A stretch of 64,000 bases of DNA from Bacteroidota bacterium (GTDB lineage Bacteria > Bacteroidota > Ignavibacteria > UBA10030). A program made the position numbers and the translations under genes. Within the stretch, counting starts at the first letter, position 1, and each line of letters begins with the position of its first letter. The DNA is taken from the NCBI GenBank assembly GCA_025454835.1, contig JALONQ010000009.1, positions 1 to 64,000 on the forward strand. Reading direction: 5' to 3'. Positions 26,575 through 35,146 of this stretch are shown in pieces. The notes beneath the pieces are model-generated. The model was given only the letters and a program-made list of their open reading frames with translations. It was not told the origin of the DNA and did not search any database.

Positions 26575-27255
26575 ATGCCACAGCACCTCCATCAAGGCGA
26601 CTCCTGGTTGTCCGTTGCGGGCGGAATGCCCCCCCACGCTGGACAGCCAGTTCTCACCGAGGGTCCATCGATCGCAGAAGCGCGCGCCCTTGGTATTCTG
26701 ATCCATGGTCGGGGCGCAGGAGCCGACGATATCCTCGGCCTCGCGGGAGCCTTCGGCCGCCGGGACGTCCTCTGGGCCGCTCCGCAGGCGTCGGGAAGCG
26801 TCTGGTATCCATTCAGCTTCCTCTCTCCGCTGCAATTGAACGAGCCCGGGCTGAGCTCAGCTTTGAGCGTGATCGACGCCGTCGTTCGCGAGGCAGGCCG
26901 AAACGGCATCGGCTCGGAGAGGATCATCCTGATGGGGTTCTCGCAAGGTGCGTGCCTGGCGTTGGAGTTCGCCGCCCGATCGGCTCGACGTTTCGGCGCC
27001 GTCATTGGCTTCAGCGGAGGGTTGATCGGTCCCGAGGGTACTCCGCGCGACTACGCGGGTGATTTCAACGGGACGCCGGTCTTCCTGGGCTGCAGCGACC
27101 GCGACCCCCATATTCCCGCGACGCGCGTCATGGAAACAGCCAGAGTCTTCGAGCGCATGGGCGCCAACGTGGACCTACAGTTGTACGAAAGCATGCCGCA
27201 CACCATCATCGAGGAAGAGATCGATAGAGTGAGCGCGATGTTGGGCGAGATCTGA
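26575..27255 (+). CDS. Alpha/beta-hydrolase, phospholipase/carboxylesterase family (MhqD-like)
   Basis: A 226-residue hydrolase with GILIHGRGAGADD (oxyanion loop, about residues 40-52), the nucleophile elbow GFSQGA near residue 122, an Asp in SDRDPHIP (about 180) and the catalytic His in SMPHTI (about 211). The HGRGA loop and overall length match MhqD of Bacillus, which is induced with MhqE/MhqO by hydroquinones. It directly follows the ring-cleaving enzyme and precedes a CatE/MhqE-like gene, reproducing the Bacillus pathway set. The substrate is uncertain. Confidence 0.85.
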   Translation: MPQHLHQGDSWLSVAGGMPPHAGQPVLTEGPSIAEARALGILIHGRGAGADDILGLAGAFGRRDVLWAAPQASGSVWYPFSFLSPLQLNEPGLSSALSVIDAVVREAGRNGIGSERIILMGFSQGACLALEFAARSARRFGAVIGFSGGLIGPEGTPRDYAGDFNGTPVFLGCSDRDPHIPATRVMETARVFERMGANVDLQLYESMPHTIIEEEIDRVSAMLGEI

Positions 27256-27267
27256 GGATCACTTCGA

Positions 27268-27984
27268 ATGCTCCCCGCGGCAACCACCATTCGATCCGTC
27301 ACGCTTACGGTCAAAGACCTAGGTCGCGTCCTCGATTTCTACGAATGAGTGCTCGGGTTTGTCCGTCAAAGGGATGAAGGGTCGTTGGTCACGCTGGGGG
27401 CCTCGGAGAGCGGTCCGGCATTCCTGACGCTGGACGAGCAACGGGATGCCCTGCCGCGACCCGTGCAGGCGCCGGGACTGTTCCACACCGCATTCCTGTA
27501 TCCGAGCCGGAGAGAGTTGGCGCGTGTGCTCCGACGCGTCGTCCAACATGGGATACTTTTTCAGGGATTCGCCGACCACCTTGTCAGCGAGGCGTTGTAT
27601 CTCGCCGACCCGGAAGGGAACGGCGTGGAGCTCTGCGCCGACCGTCCCCGAGAGAAATGGACCTGGATCGGTTCGAGCGTGCAGATGGCGACAGACCCGC
27701 TGGACCTGGAGAGCCTGATGGCCGAACTGGACAAGGCCGATGCACATTGGGAGGGCACGCCCCCTGATGTTCGCGCCGGGCACATTCATTTGCAGGTGTC
27801 TGATCTCGCCAAGACCGAGGAATTGTGGTCAAAAAGGGCTGGATTCGAGGTTGTGACGAGGGACTATCCCGGGGCGCTGTTCGTTTCAGCCGGAGGGTAT
27901 CATCACCACCTCGGATTGAATGTTTGGAAGAGCCGCGGAAAGTCGATTCCGCAGGGAATTCTCACCGGCCTGTCGGTGTTCTAA
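27268..27984 (+). pseudogene. Disrupted catechol-2,3-dioxygenase-like VOC gene (CatE/MhqE-like)
   Basis: The frame begins MLPAATTIRSVTLTVKDLG at 27268 and reaches the conserved FYE, then hits TGA at 27346-27348 (codon 27). It continues in the same frame as VLGFVRQRDEG and so on for another 211 codons. Relatives read FYExVLGF, so a CGA-to-TGA nonsense change is the simplest explanation. The downstream part keeps the metal motif AGHIHLQV and GGYHHHLGLNVW but stops at TGLSVF, short of the usual C-terminal VOC strands, so both ends are damaged. Restart from the GTG at 27349 would lack the first strand. A sequencing error could explain the TGA but not the short C-terminus. Confidence 0.7.
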
Positions 27985-28021
27985 GTCTCACTGCCGTAGT
28001 GACCTTTGGGATCAACGAGCC

Positions 28022-28067
28022 GCAACCCCCCTCGACTTCGGCCCTCCGGGCCTTCGCTCGGGGTTGC
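28022..28067 (+). terminator. Large GC-rich hairpin after the broken VOC gene
   Basis: An outer stem GCAACCCC/GGGGTTGC (28022-28029, 28060-28067) encloses an inner GGCCC/GGGCC hairpin. There is no T run, so it may be a terminator or simply a palindromic element. Confidence 0.4.
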
Positions 28068-28077
28068 TAGCGCAACG

Positions 28078-28185
28078 TGAAACCTGAAACCTGAAACCTG
28101 AAACCTGAAACCTGACACCTGAAACTCGGAACGCGCAACCCGCAACTCACATTCATTCATCCTCATCATTCACTCATTCATCCCC
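28078..28185. repeat. Heptamer array (TGAAACC x5 and diverged units) upstream of yceI
   Basis: Five perfect TGAAACC units, TGACACC and TGAAACT (28078-28126) grade into diverged 7-nt units (CGCAACC, CGCAACT, CACATTC, ATTCATC, TTCACTC, ATTCATC) that keep the phase until about 9 nt before the yceI ATG. Confidence 0.85.
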
Positions 28186-28193
28186 CACACATC

Positions 28194-28772
28194 ATGATCC
28201 GTTCAATCTTCGCATTCGTTCTTGCCGTCGGACTGACGGCCACCGCGGCGGCCCAGTCGGCCTGGACGCTGGACAAGTCGCACAGCGGCGTCAAGTTCTC
28301 CGTGCGCCACATGGTCATCTCCGACGTCGAGGGCTCCTTCAAAGACTACGATGTGACGTTCAAGTCCGAGAAGGAGGACTTCTCCGATGCCGTCATCGAG
28401 GCGACGATCAAGTCGGCCAGCATCAACACCGACAACGAGAGCCGCGACGGACATCTGAAGAGCGATGACTTCTTCAATGCCGAGAAATACCCCACGATCA
28501 CCTTCAAGAGCAACAAGGTGGAGAAGACCGGCGCGACGACATACAAGTTTTACGGCGATCTGACGATCCGGGATGTGACCAAGCCGGTCGTGTTCGAGGC
28601 CGTCAACGGCGGCACGGTCAAGACGCAGCGGGGCACGGTGTCGGGCTGGAAGGCCACGACGACGATCAACCGCTTCGATTACAACCTGAAGTGGACGCGC
28701 GCCATCGAGACCGGCGGACTGGTGGTGGGTTCTGACGTCACCATCACGGTGAACGCGCAAGTGAAGAAGTAG
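28194..28772 (+). CDS. yceI: YceI family periplasmic lipid-binding protein
   Basis: A 192-residue protein with a signal peptide (MIRSIFAFVLAVGLTATAAA, cleavage before QSAW) and the YceI lipocalin-like barrel. It opens with WTLDKSHSGVKFSVRH, contains SINTDNESRDGHLKSDDFF, and GDLTIRDVTKPV near the middle. Family members bind isoprenoids or long polyisoprenoid quinones in the periplasm. Standing after a quinone-related cluster, it may handle quinone-like lipids, but that is inference. It has its own strong terminator. Confidence 0.93.
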   Translation: MIRSIFAFVLAVGLTATAAAQSAWTLDKSHSGVKFSVRHMVISDVEGSFKDYDVTFKSEKEDFSDAVIEATIKSASINTDNESRDGHLKSDDFFNAEKYPTITFKSNKVEKTGATTYKFYGDLTIRDVTKPVVFEAVNGGTVKTQRGTVSGWKATTTINRFDYNLKWTRAIETGGLVVGSDVTITVNAQVKK

Positions 28773-28796
28773 CGGCAGTCTCACCCCGGTAACATG

Positions 28797-28841
28797 AAGG
28801 GCCGGAAGGCGCATGAAGCGCTCTCCGGCCCTTTTCGTTTT
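28797..28841 (+). terminator. Rho-independent terminator of yceI
   Basis: A 10-bp stem AAGGGCCGGA/TCCGGCCCTT (28797-28806, 28824-28833) is followed by TTCGTTTTG. Confidence 0.85.
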
Positions 28842-28945
28842 GACTCGTTCAGCCCTCGACCTGAACTCCTCCTCTTTCCCTCCCTTGCTCCATCACTCCT
28901 GCTTCATCGCTCTGTTCTTTTGTCCTTCCTCCTCTATCCTCAATC

Positions 28946-29881
28946 CTATTCCTTCGAATCCTTGAGGGCCCGGTGTGTTCTGTCATGCCCGTCTTGCGGT
29001 TCCAGGTGGGTCGTGATGGTCGTCTGCACCGGAAACGCGGCCTTGATCACGGCCTCAACCTCGGTGGCCTGCCAATGGGCTTCGTCAATGTTGGTCGTGT
29101 TGGGGAACAGAAGGTGGAAGTCGACCCAAAGCGACGCTCCGCTGTTCCGATGACGAAGTTCGTGATAGGCAAGCCCTCGCGCCTTCGTCTCCTTGTCGAG
29201 AAGGGCCACGAGAGCGGCACGGATCGACTCATCCCCCTCGTCCATCAATCCACCCACCGACTGGCGGATAAGCTTTCCACCGGACCACAGGATGTTGATG
29301 GCCACCAGAATGGCGAGGATGGGGTCGAACGGGAGCCAGTCCGTGACCATGACCAGGACAAGCCCGACAATGACGCCGAGGCTCGTCCACGAATCGGTCA
29401 GCACATGCTTCCCGTTGGCGACAAGGATGAGCGAATTGTGCCGCTTCCCCTGCCAGACGAGATAGGCGCCAAGCCCCGCGTTGATGATCGCCGCTCCGGC
29501 GACGAAGTACGTGCCGACGTCCAGATTCTCGATCTGCAGTCCGGCGATCCACTTCTTGATAGATTCGTAGATGATGAAGAACGCGGCGAACACGATCATC
29601 GCCCCCTCGAAGCCGGCGCTGAAGAACGAGATCTTGTCGTGCCCGTAGGGGTGGGAGGGGTCGGCGGGCTTGAAGCTCAACCAGAGGCTGAATGAAGCAA
29701 AGGCGACGGCGAGAACGTGAACGACCGACTCAGCTGCATCGGACAGGATCGCCGCCGAGCCGGTGATGAGGTACGCATACATCTTTCCGGCCAGCATCAG
29801 GAAACCGACGCTGAGCGAAAGCGTCATGGCGAGCTTCTGTTGCTGCACGGCGATGGTGTTCGTGGGAAGAGGCGCATCCAT
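28946..29881 (-). CDS. Cation diffusion facilitator (CDF) metal transporter
   Basis: A 311-residue protein with six membrane helices (about residues 15-210) and a cytoplasmic C-terminal domain. Metal-site features are SDAAESVVH near residue 42 and the HPYGHDKISFFS loop near residue 77, typical of Zn/Fe/Co/Cd efflux CDF proteins. The C-terminal domain (WVDFHLLFPN...IDEAHWQATEVE) is the usual dimerising ferredoxin-like module. It is separated from the upstream acyltransferase gene by 43 bp made of heptamers that run to the ATG. Confidence 0.9.
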   Translation of the reverse strand: MDAPLPTNTIAVQQQKLAMTLSLSVGFLMLAGKMYAYLITGSAAILSDAAESVVHVLAVAFASFSLWLSFKPADPSHPYGHDKISFFSAGFEGAMIVFAAFFIIYESIKKWIAGLQIENLDVGTYFVAGAAIINAGLGAYLVWQGKRHNSLILVANGKHVLTDSWTSLGVIVGLVLVMVTDWLPFDPILAILVAINILWSGGKLIRQSVGGLMDEGDESIRAALVALLDKETKARGLAYHELRHRNSGASLWVDFHLLFPNTTNIDEAHWQATEVEAVIKAAFPVQTTITTHLEPQDGHDRTHRALKDSKE

Positions 29882-29923
29882 AGAGAATCGTCAATGGTCA
29901 CTCGAAAATCGACAATACCCGCC
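29882..29923. repeat. Heptamer array filling the whole gap between two minus-strand genes
   Basis: Units AGAGAAT, CGTCAAT, GGTCACT, CGAAAAT, CGACAAT and ACCCGCC occupy the 43-bp space between the stop of the acyltransferase gene (29925) and the start of the CDF gene (29881). The array touches the start codon directly. Confidence 0.6.
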
Positions 29924-29924
29924 A

Positions 29925-31214
29925 TCACACCTTGATGATCCAATTCCTCTTGTGCATCACCCAGGCGATCGCGAACAGGAACATCATGAAAGCGATCGAA
30001 TGGGCGAACGATGCAAGGTAGGGGTCGGTCAGCCAGGACTGAAACAGGGTGGGATAGTACCACCCCTTGAACGACGTCTCGAACCCGAACAGCTTCATCG
30101 AGAACAATCGTCCGAACACGCCTGAGAGGACGAACATCGTGATGGCGTTCTGGCCGTAGATCTCGAAGAACTTCGAACCTCTTCGCCATCCCTGCACATC
30201 GAGCACCCAATAGCAGCATGCAAAGACCACCAGCGCCAGTCCAGCCATGAAGACGGCATACGTGCTGCTCCAAACCGGTTTGTTGATCGGCATCCAGTTG
30301 TCCATGATGAGGCCGGCCAGGATCAACAGACTGCCGGCGAAGAACATCCATGCGGTCTTCTCTTCCCGCGTGCGCTGGCTCCGAAGGAAGAGACCCGTGA
30401 AAGCCCCGAACATCAGGGTCGCAATGGCCGGAATGGTGCTGAAGATCCCCTCAGGGTCGAAGCCCTTCACGGGAGCCCCTCGCCAGGTATGTCCGGCCAG
30501 CAGGTTCGAGTCGATGTACCAGGCCAAATGTCCGGGAGCGGTCCAGACGCCAGCCCCATATCCGGGCACCGGCACGAACGCGACTGCCAGCCAATAGCCG
30601 ACGAGCAGGAAGATGGTGATGACCATCTGCGCTAGGGTGGAGGTGTAGAGCATGAGCAGTCCGCCGATGAGGTAGCAGACGGCGATGCGCTGCAGGACGC
30701 CCGGAATGCGGATCGTGTTCAAACCGGTGAGGGTGAGCAGGTCGGGGGCCATGAGCGGTATGGCGGCCAGAAAGATGCCGATAGCGCCATAGACCCACAC
30801 CATCGTCCGCGCCGGGGGGATGGCGACCCACTTCCGGATCTGCAGGATCGTATAGACAAGCCCCGCCACCCAGAACATGAACAGGCTCAGATGCGGCACG
30901 CCGGCGAGAAACAGACCCAGAAAGAAAATGACCCCGGCGCGCCAGACGACATGGCCGGCGAGTTCACGAGGGGTTCCTCCTTTCTCGATGCGCTTGGCAA
31001 ACGAAAGCATCATGGCCACGCCGACGATCCAAAGGAAAAAGGGGAAGACGGTGTCGGTGTAGGTCCAGCCGTCCCACGCTTTGTGCTTCCACGGAGCGTA
31101 GATGTGCCCCCAATCTCCCGGATTGTTCACGAGCATCATCCCGGCGATGGTCGCGCCGCGAAAGACGTCGAGGGAGAGCAATCGGCCGGAGGGTGCGCTC
31201 ATGACGAGCCTCAT
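29925..31214 (-). CDS. Membrane acyltransferase, heparan-alpha-glucosaminide N-acetyltransferase/DUF5009 type
   Basis: A 429-residue polytopic protein with about ten to eleven membrane helices. The N-terminal motif LLSLDVFRGATIAGMMLVNN is the hallmark of the HGSNAT/NagX/DUF5009 group that moves acetyl groups from cytosolic acetyl-CoA across the membrane onto sugars such as glucosamine. FFLWIVGVAMMLSF and the following loop with basic residues fit as well. The start overlaps the stop of the upstream T9SS cargo gene by 4 bp (ATGA), so the two are co-translated. The sugar acceptor (peptidoglycan, polysaccharide) is not indicated. Confidence 0.85.
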   Translation of the reverse strand: MRLVMSAPSGRLLSLDVFRGATIAGMMLVNNPGDWGHIYAPWKHKAWDGWTYTDTVFPFFLWIVGVAMMLSFAKRIEKGGTPRELAGHVVWRAGVIFFLGLFLAGVPHLSLFMFWVAGLVYTILQIRKWVAIPPARTMVWVYGAIGIFLAAIPLMAPDLLTLTGLNTIRIPGVLQRIAVCYLIGGLLMLYTSTLAQMVITIFLLVGYWLAVAFVPVPGYGAGVWTAPGHLAWYIDSNLLAGHTWRGAPVKGFDPEGIFSTIPAIATLMFGAFTGLFLRSQRTREEKTAWMFFAGSLLILAGLIMDNWMPINKPVWSSTYAVFMAGLALVVFACCYWVLDVQGWRRGSKFFEIYGQNAITMFVLSGVFGRLFSMKLFGFETSFKGWYYPTLFQSWLTDPYLASFAHSIAFMMFLFAIAWVMHKRNWIIKV

Positions 31215-33904
31215 TTGAGAAGGAGCATCTTCTGCAGGGCGCGGTCGGTTCCAGCCGCGACCGACACAATATACACACCGCTTGGCAGACGGTCAGCATC
31301 AAATCGAACGCGATGCAGACCGGCGGTTTGCGGGCCTTCCACGAGCGTTGCTACGACGCGTCCTAGAAGATCGGTCACTCGAACGGTCGCGTGTGCCTCC
31401 TTCGGCAACGCATACTCGATTGTCGTCGAGGGATTGAAGGGATTCGGATAGTTGTGGCGTAGCGAAAAGACGGACGGGATCTCAGAGGCCGGATCGTCTT
31501 TCACGCCAACCGGGATGGTTGGATTCGCCTTACCAGTACGGCGTGCGTTGGCCATGTACATCGGCCATGGCGTGGCGTTGGGATTGTAGGAGCCGGGGGG
31601 GAATTCGACGTTGACAAAGGTGGAACGTTGGGGCTGTTCCTGATAGACCCGGTAGAGCAAGTCGAGAGCGCCGTCGTCGTCGAAGTCGCCAAGCACTGGC
31701 GTATCGTAGGTGCGATTTCCAAGGAATACCGGATACCCGTCAACGATATCGCCGTCCGATCGGAAGATCGTTAACATCCCATTCGCGCCGAAGACCAACA
31801 ACTCGACCGAATTGTCGCCATCGATCGATGCCGCGAGAATAGATGGCGTGGGTTCGAACAGAAGATCATCGACGACGGGTGGGTTGGAGTTCGACTGGCG
31901 TCGAACTTGGATCCGGTAGTTCTCGGGGAGGATCCGTGGCCAGCCCGGGATCGTCTGGCCTTGTCGATTCACGGCATTGATCCGTATCACCGAAGACGTA
32001 ACCTCCCGCTGAGCGTAGATCATGTCTTCTCTGCCATCGCCGTCAAGGTCGGCGACGATGGGAGGCCGGTTGATGGTACCTGATGTCAGTCTCGGGAACC
32101 CCGGAATGACCTTCGCTGAATCGTCGACGACGTACAGATGCGAATTTCCCAGAACGAGGAACTCTGACAGAGGGTCGTCGTCGATCTGGATGGGTAGAAC
32201 CCACCGCAGCGATGTTGTTGCCAGCACCATGGGGTATCCGGTCGTCGCCTGACCGACAGTATTGAAGACCGTGATAGTATTGGTGCTGGCGCTGACCACC
32301 TCGGGGCGTTCGTCTCCGGAGGTGTTCATAGGTAGCGCCGCGTGGACTTGCGGGAGTTGAAAGAGCGACGTCAACATCATCCGGTGATCCCGCACGACTC
32401 CGGAAGAAGTCTGTGCGAATCCCCAGATGTCCAACGTGTCATCACCGTTCATGTCGAAGAGCGACATCTCCTCTACCGAGAGCGATCCACCGAGGATCTC
32501 TGGAGGACCCATCTCAGGTCGGGTGATGACACCAGAGCTGAGTACGAGTTCGGTAGAGCCGTCACCATCGAGGTCCGCGGCCGCCGATCGACTGGCTCCT
32601 CCGCTCGGCATGCCATACCCCGAGAGCGTATCCAGGCTTGCCGAAGCAACCAAACCGTCGACAAGAGGGAGAAGCGCTGCTCCTGACATGCTCCGATAGG
32701 TCAGCAGGTCCAATGGCCATGCGGTGACGCTGCTCCATGGATCGCTCTGCCTCAGGAGGGTGTGCCGCAGAGCAGTGCCCGACGGAAGACTGGCGGTCTG
32801 GATCGGCAAGCGGCTTCTGGATGTCGTCATCACGATCGTGTCCTCGACGACGGCCAACCGCAGGAATCCATACCGTGCGCCCGCAGACAACAGCGAAGCC
32901 GGGATCCGGGTCATTTGTGTGTCTGCCGGCAACAGGTCCAAGACGCGCACCCAACTCCGGCCGCTGTCGGGAGACCAGTCAATGCGTCTTGAGAACGTTC
33001 GGCCGTGTCGAGACGTGGCCCGTGAAAGAAATGAGATCGAATCATTGCTGGCTGGAAAAGCGAGGGGCGGATAGGTTGAAACGTGTTCGCCCCCACCTGG
33101 AGTTACGAGATCGGCGAAGCGGTTGACAAAGTTGCTGACGACGCCAGCCGCCGCACCGGAAAGACCAACGGTGTCCGGCGCGATCCGGACTGTGTACGTT
33201 CCGTCGGGAAGATCTGCCGTGCGCCACCGATATGTGCCATTGTTGGGTGCACCCGCGGCAATGCTGATCGAACCGCCCGACGGAGTCTCGGCGCTGATGC
33301 TGACCGTCTTCGACGCATCCCACAGGGCCGTGGTCCAGGTGATTGTCTGAAACTGCGATGTGTCCACAGGAGGAGCGCTTACGGCGGCGGTCAAGACCAT
33401 GGGCCGGGTTGTCTGGGCGATCAACTGGATCTCCATTAACGCCGTCGAGAACAACTGATCCATAGCCGTAAGGGTGAATTCAAACCATCGAAATGTCCTA
33501 ACCGAAGTGGGATAATCGACGATGGCCGTATCATTCTGTGGGATCTGGAACCACGGAGTCCATGCGACGGCATCATTACTCGTCCTAACGACGAAGGCTC
33601 TTGGTCTGAAATCCTTGGCGAAGGTGTGGATCTTCACGCGCTCGATTGCAGTTGTATCGCCAAGGTCGATGATGATCCGCGTGTCGGCATTACCGGGCAA
33701 GATCTCGAAAAGACTCGAGACGCTAATAATGTTGTCAACGAGCTTGGAGGGATTGGAGTAGTTGTTGGAAATGAGGGCTGGATCAGGATTGCCGTACACC
33801 ACCGTGACCGGCCTCCCAAGCGCGGCGTTATACGTCACCTGGGCAAAGCCGACGGAGAAGAGCAGGAAGAGAGAAACGAGGAGAGGTCGAATGAAATATG
33901 GCAT
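31211..33904 (-). CDS. Large secreted T9SS cargo with discoidin-like and FG-GAP/VCBS repeats
   Basis: An 897-residue exported protein with a signal peptide ending near VGFAQ. Residues about 30-160 look like an F5/8 type C (discoidin) carbohydrate-binding domain (RIIIDLGDTTAIERVKI). Five calcium-binding FG-GAP/VCBS blades follow, with DLDGDGSTE, DMNGDDTLD, DLDGDGRED, SIDGDNSVE and DFDDDGALD. The C-terminus is a type-A T9SS sorting domain: NYPNPFNPSTTIEYALP, DLLGRVVATL, SGVYIVSV and a lysine-ended last strand. It should be exported by T9SS and attached to or released from the cell surface, probably as an adhesin or polysaccharide binder. It overlaps the acyltransferase start. Confidence 0.9.
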   Translation of the reverse strand: MPYFIRPLLVSLFLLFSVGFAQVTYNAALGRPVTVVYGNPDPALISNNYSNPSKLVDNIISVSSLFEILPGNADTRIIIDLGDTTAIERVKIHTFAKDFRPRAFVVRTSNDAVAWTPWFQIPQNDTAIVDYPTSVRTFRWFEFTLTAMDQLFSTALMEIQLIAQTTRPMVLTAAVSAPPVDTSQFQTITWTTALWDASKTVSISAETPSGGSISIAAGAPNNGTYRWRTADLPDGTYTVRIAPDTVGLSGAAAGVVSNFVNRFADLVTPGGGEHVSTYPPLAFPASNDSISFLSRATSRHGRTFSRRIDWSPDSGRSWVRVLDLLPADTQMTRIPASLLSAGARYGFLRLAVVEDTIVMTTSRSRLPIQTASLPSGTALRHTLLRQSDPWSSVTAWPLDLLTYRSMSGAALLPLVDGLVASASLDTLSGYGMPSGGASRSAAADLDGDGSTELVLSSGVITRPEMGPPEILGGSLSVEEMSLFDMNGDDTLDIWGFAQTSSGVVRDHRMMLTSLFQLPQVHAALPMNTSGDERPEVVSASTNTITVFNTVGQATTGYPMVLATTSLRWVLPIQIDDDPLSEFLVLGNSHLYVVDDSAKVIPGFPRLTSGTINRPPIVADLDGDGREDMIYAQREVTSSVIRINAVNRQGQTIPGWPRILPENYRIQVRRQSNSNPPVVDDLLFEPTPSILAASIDGDNSVELLVFGANGMLTIFRSDGDIVDGYPVFLGNRTYDTPVLGDFDDDGALDLLYRVYQEQPQRSTFVNVEFPPGSYNPNATPWPMYMANARRTGKANPTIPVGVKDDPASEIPSVFSLRHNYPNPFNPSTTIEYALPKEAHATVRVTDLLGRVVATLVEGPQTAGLHRVRFDADRLPSGVYIVSVAAGTDRALQKMLLLK

Positions 33905-33960
33905 ACGGATACTCCGGCGTGGACATACTACAACCTTGAAGACGTGTGCGGCACGTCCCG

Positions 33961-33988
33961 CAAACCGCCCGCGCTGACCTGCGGGCGG
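33961..33988 (-). terminator. Hairpin after the His-heptad lipoprotein gene
   Basis: A perfect 8-bp stem CCGCCCGC/GCGGGCGG (33965-33972, 33981-33988) is followed on the minus strand by TTTG. It is a weak terminator candidate about 60 nt downstream of the lipoprotein stop. Confidence 0.45.
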
Positions 33989-34045
33989 CCGAAGGCCGAA
34001 CGTCGTGTCCAGCGCGTTGTCAGGCCGTACGGCAGCCGATTGCGG

Positions 34046-34537
34046 CTACTTGGCCTTCGCCTTCTTGTGCTCCGCCATGATTCGGGCGTGCTCCTCACTC
34101 ATCACCTTGTGGTCGGTTTCCAACTGCTGATGCTCCTTGAGCATCGCCTCGTGATCCGCTTTCATCCGCTCGTGGTCGGCGCGGATCTGATCGGCGGACG
34201 CCGTGCCGTCATCGTGCTTCTTCTCGAGCTCCGCGTGGGCGGCTACGAGGTCGGCGTGCTTCTTCACCAGCGCCTGGTGGGCCGTGGTGATCTGCTCATG
34301 CTTCTGCACCACCTCGGCGTGACCGGGCAACGCTTTGCGGAGCAGCACGTCGTGTTCGGCTTTCAAGCGGGCGTGCTCGGCCTGCATGGCGTCGTGCGCC
34401 TTCTGGAGCGTCTCGTGCTCTGCCGTCATGCGGGCGTGCTCGGCGTCGAGCTGGGCGTCGAGCTCCTTGCGGCCATCGGAGCAGGCGAGGCACATGCTCG
34501 TGAGCAGCACCAGGGCGATCAGGTGAAGGGTCTTCAT
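34046..34537 (-). CDS. Probable lipoprotein forming a histidine-heptad coiled coil
   Basis: A 163-residue protein with an export signal (MKTLHLIALVLLTSMCLAC) whose Cys19 is a plausible but imperfect lipobox cysteine. The mature part is a continuous helix of heptads HxxPhi in which the first core position is histidine: H34, 41, 48, 55 and 62, then after a 4-residue stutter H73, 80, 87, 94, 101 and 108, then H122, 129, 136, 143, 150 and 157. The residue three after nearly every His is L, M, I or V. Seventeen histidines in the a-layer would destabilise the coil on protonation or bind metal ions, so a periplasmic pH or metal sensor or sink is possible. GGAGG precedes the ATG. No known family recognised. 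Confidence 0.8.
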   Translation of the reverse strand: MKTLHLIALVLLTSMCLACSDGRKELDAQLDAEHARMTAEHETLQKAHDAMQAEHARLKAEHDVLLRKALPGHAEVVQKHEQITTAHQALVKKHADLVAAHAELEKKHDDGTASADQIRADHERMKADHEAMLKEHQQLETDHKVMSEEHARIMAEHKKAKAK

Positions 34538-34955
34538 GGGGTCCTCCGTCAGTGTATAGGGAATCAACAACAGCGGATGAGGTAATCCTATCGTCGTTGT
34601 GGAGGTGCGGCGAGGTTCTGTGCGCTCTCCGGGCCTAACAGGGGGTTGGGCGGAACGGACCGGCGAATGTTGCCCCCGGGGCTGACGGCACTCGAGGAAG
34701 CACAACGCCCTCTGCGTCACGTGAGACAGATCAGCGTACGCGCAATTTTCTGCGATGTCAACGGAGGAACGCTGCGTTCAGCAACATGTTCCCAAGAACG
34801 GGAAGAGCGAAGAAGCTGTGGTGGGAATTGTCTTGAAGAGGCCGATAAGATCTGACTCAACGCAAGGACATTGCGGTCGTTGCTCTCGCCGCGCCTGCCC
34901 GCCGCTCCCGAGACCTTCAGCGGTCAGGCGGGCGCGAAACGATCATCGTCTGGCG
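34538..34955. other. 418-bp region without a convincing gene
   Basis: It contains the lipoprotein leader and, near 34890-34935, a GC-rich imperfect inverted repeat (GCCTGCCCGCCGCT ... AGCGGTCAGGCGGGC) reminiscent of the one at 14207-14245. Short open frames here lack protein-like composition. No RNA gene recognised. Confidence 0.5.
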
Positions 34956-35051
34956 TTACCAGGCGGTGCCAGATCGCAAGAAGACGACAGCGAACCAGCC
35001 CAAGAGCAGGACGATGGCGATGCCGATGCGGTATCTCTGGTTTTCAGTCAT
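34956..35051 (-). CDS. Possible 31-residue single-span membrane peptide
   Basis: A short frame starts at an ATG (35051), reads MTENQRYRIGIAIVLLL and continues through one hydrophobic helix to a basic/aromatic end (RSGTAW). A polar N-terminus, one membrane helix and a short tail make it believable as a small membrane protein. It has no Shine-Dalgarno, and the frame also extends upstream in low-quality sequence, so it is uncertain. It would be expressed ahead of the His-heptad lipoprotein gene on the same strand. Confidence 0.35.
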   Translation of the reverse strand: MTENQRYRIGIAIVLLLGWFAVVFLRSGTAW

Positions 35052-35146
35052 GAGTCTGGCGTCTAAGGCCCAAACAAGATAGAGACAAATTCGGGGAACG
35101 GCAAAGCAGAGTCCCATCTTGCTCCCGCGCAGGTCACCCCGCCGAA

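Noticed and set aside
27346-27348. TGA in the VOC gene read as selenocysteine or tryptophan
   Set aside because: Other genes here end in TGA, no selenocysteine insertion hairpin is evident after the codon, the position is not catalytic in the family, and the C-terminus is also truncated.
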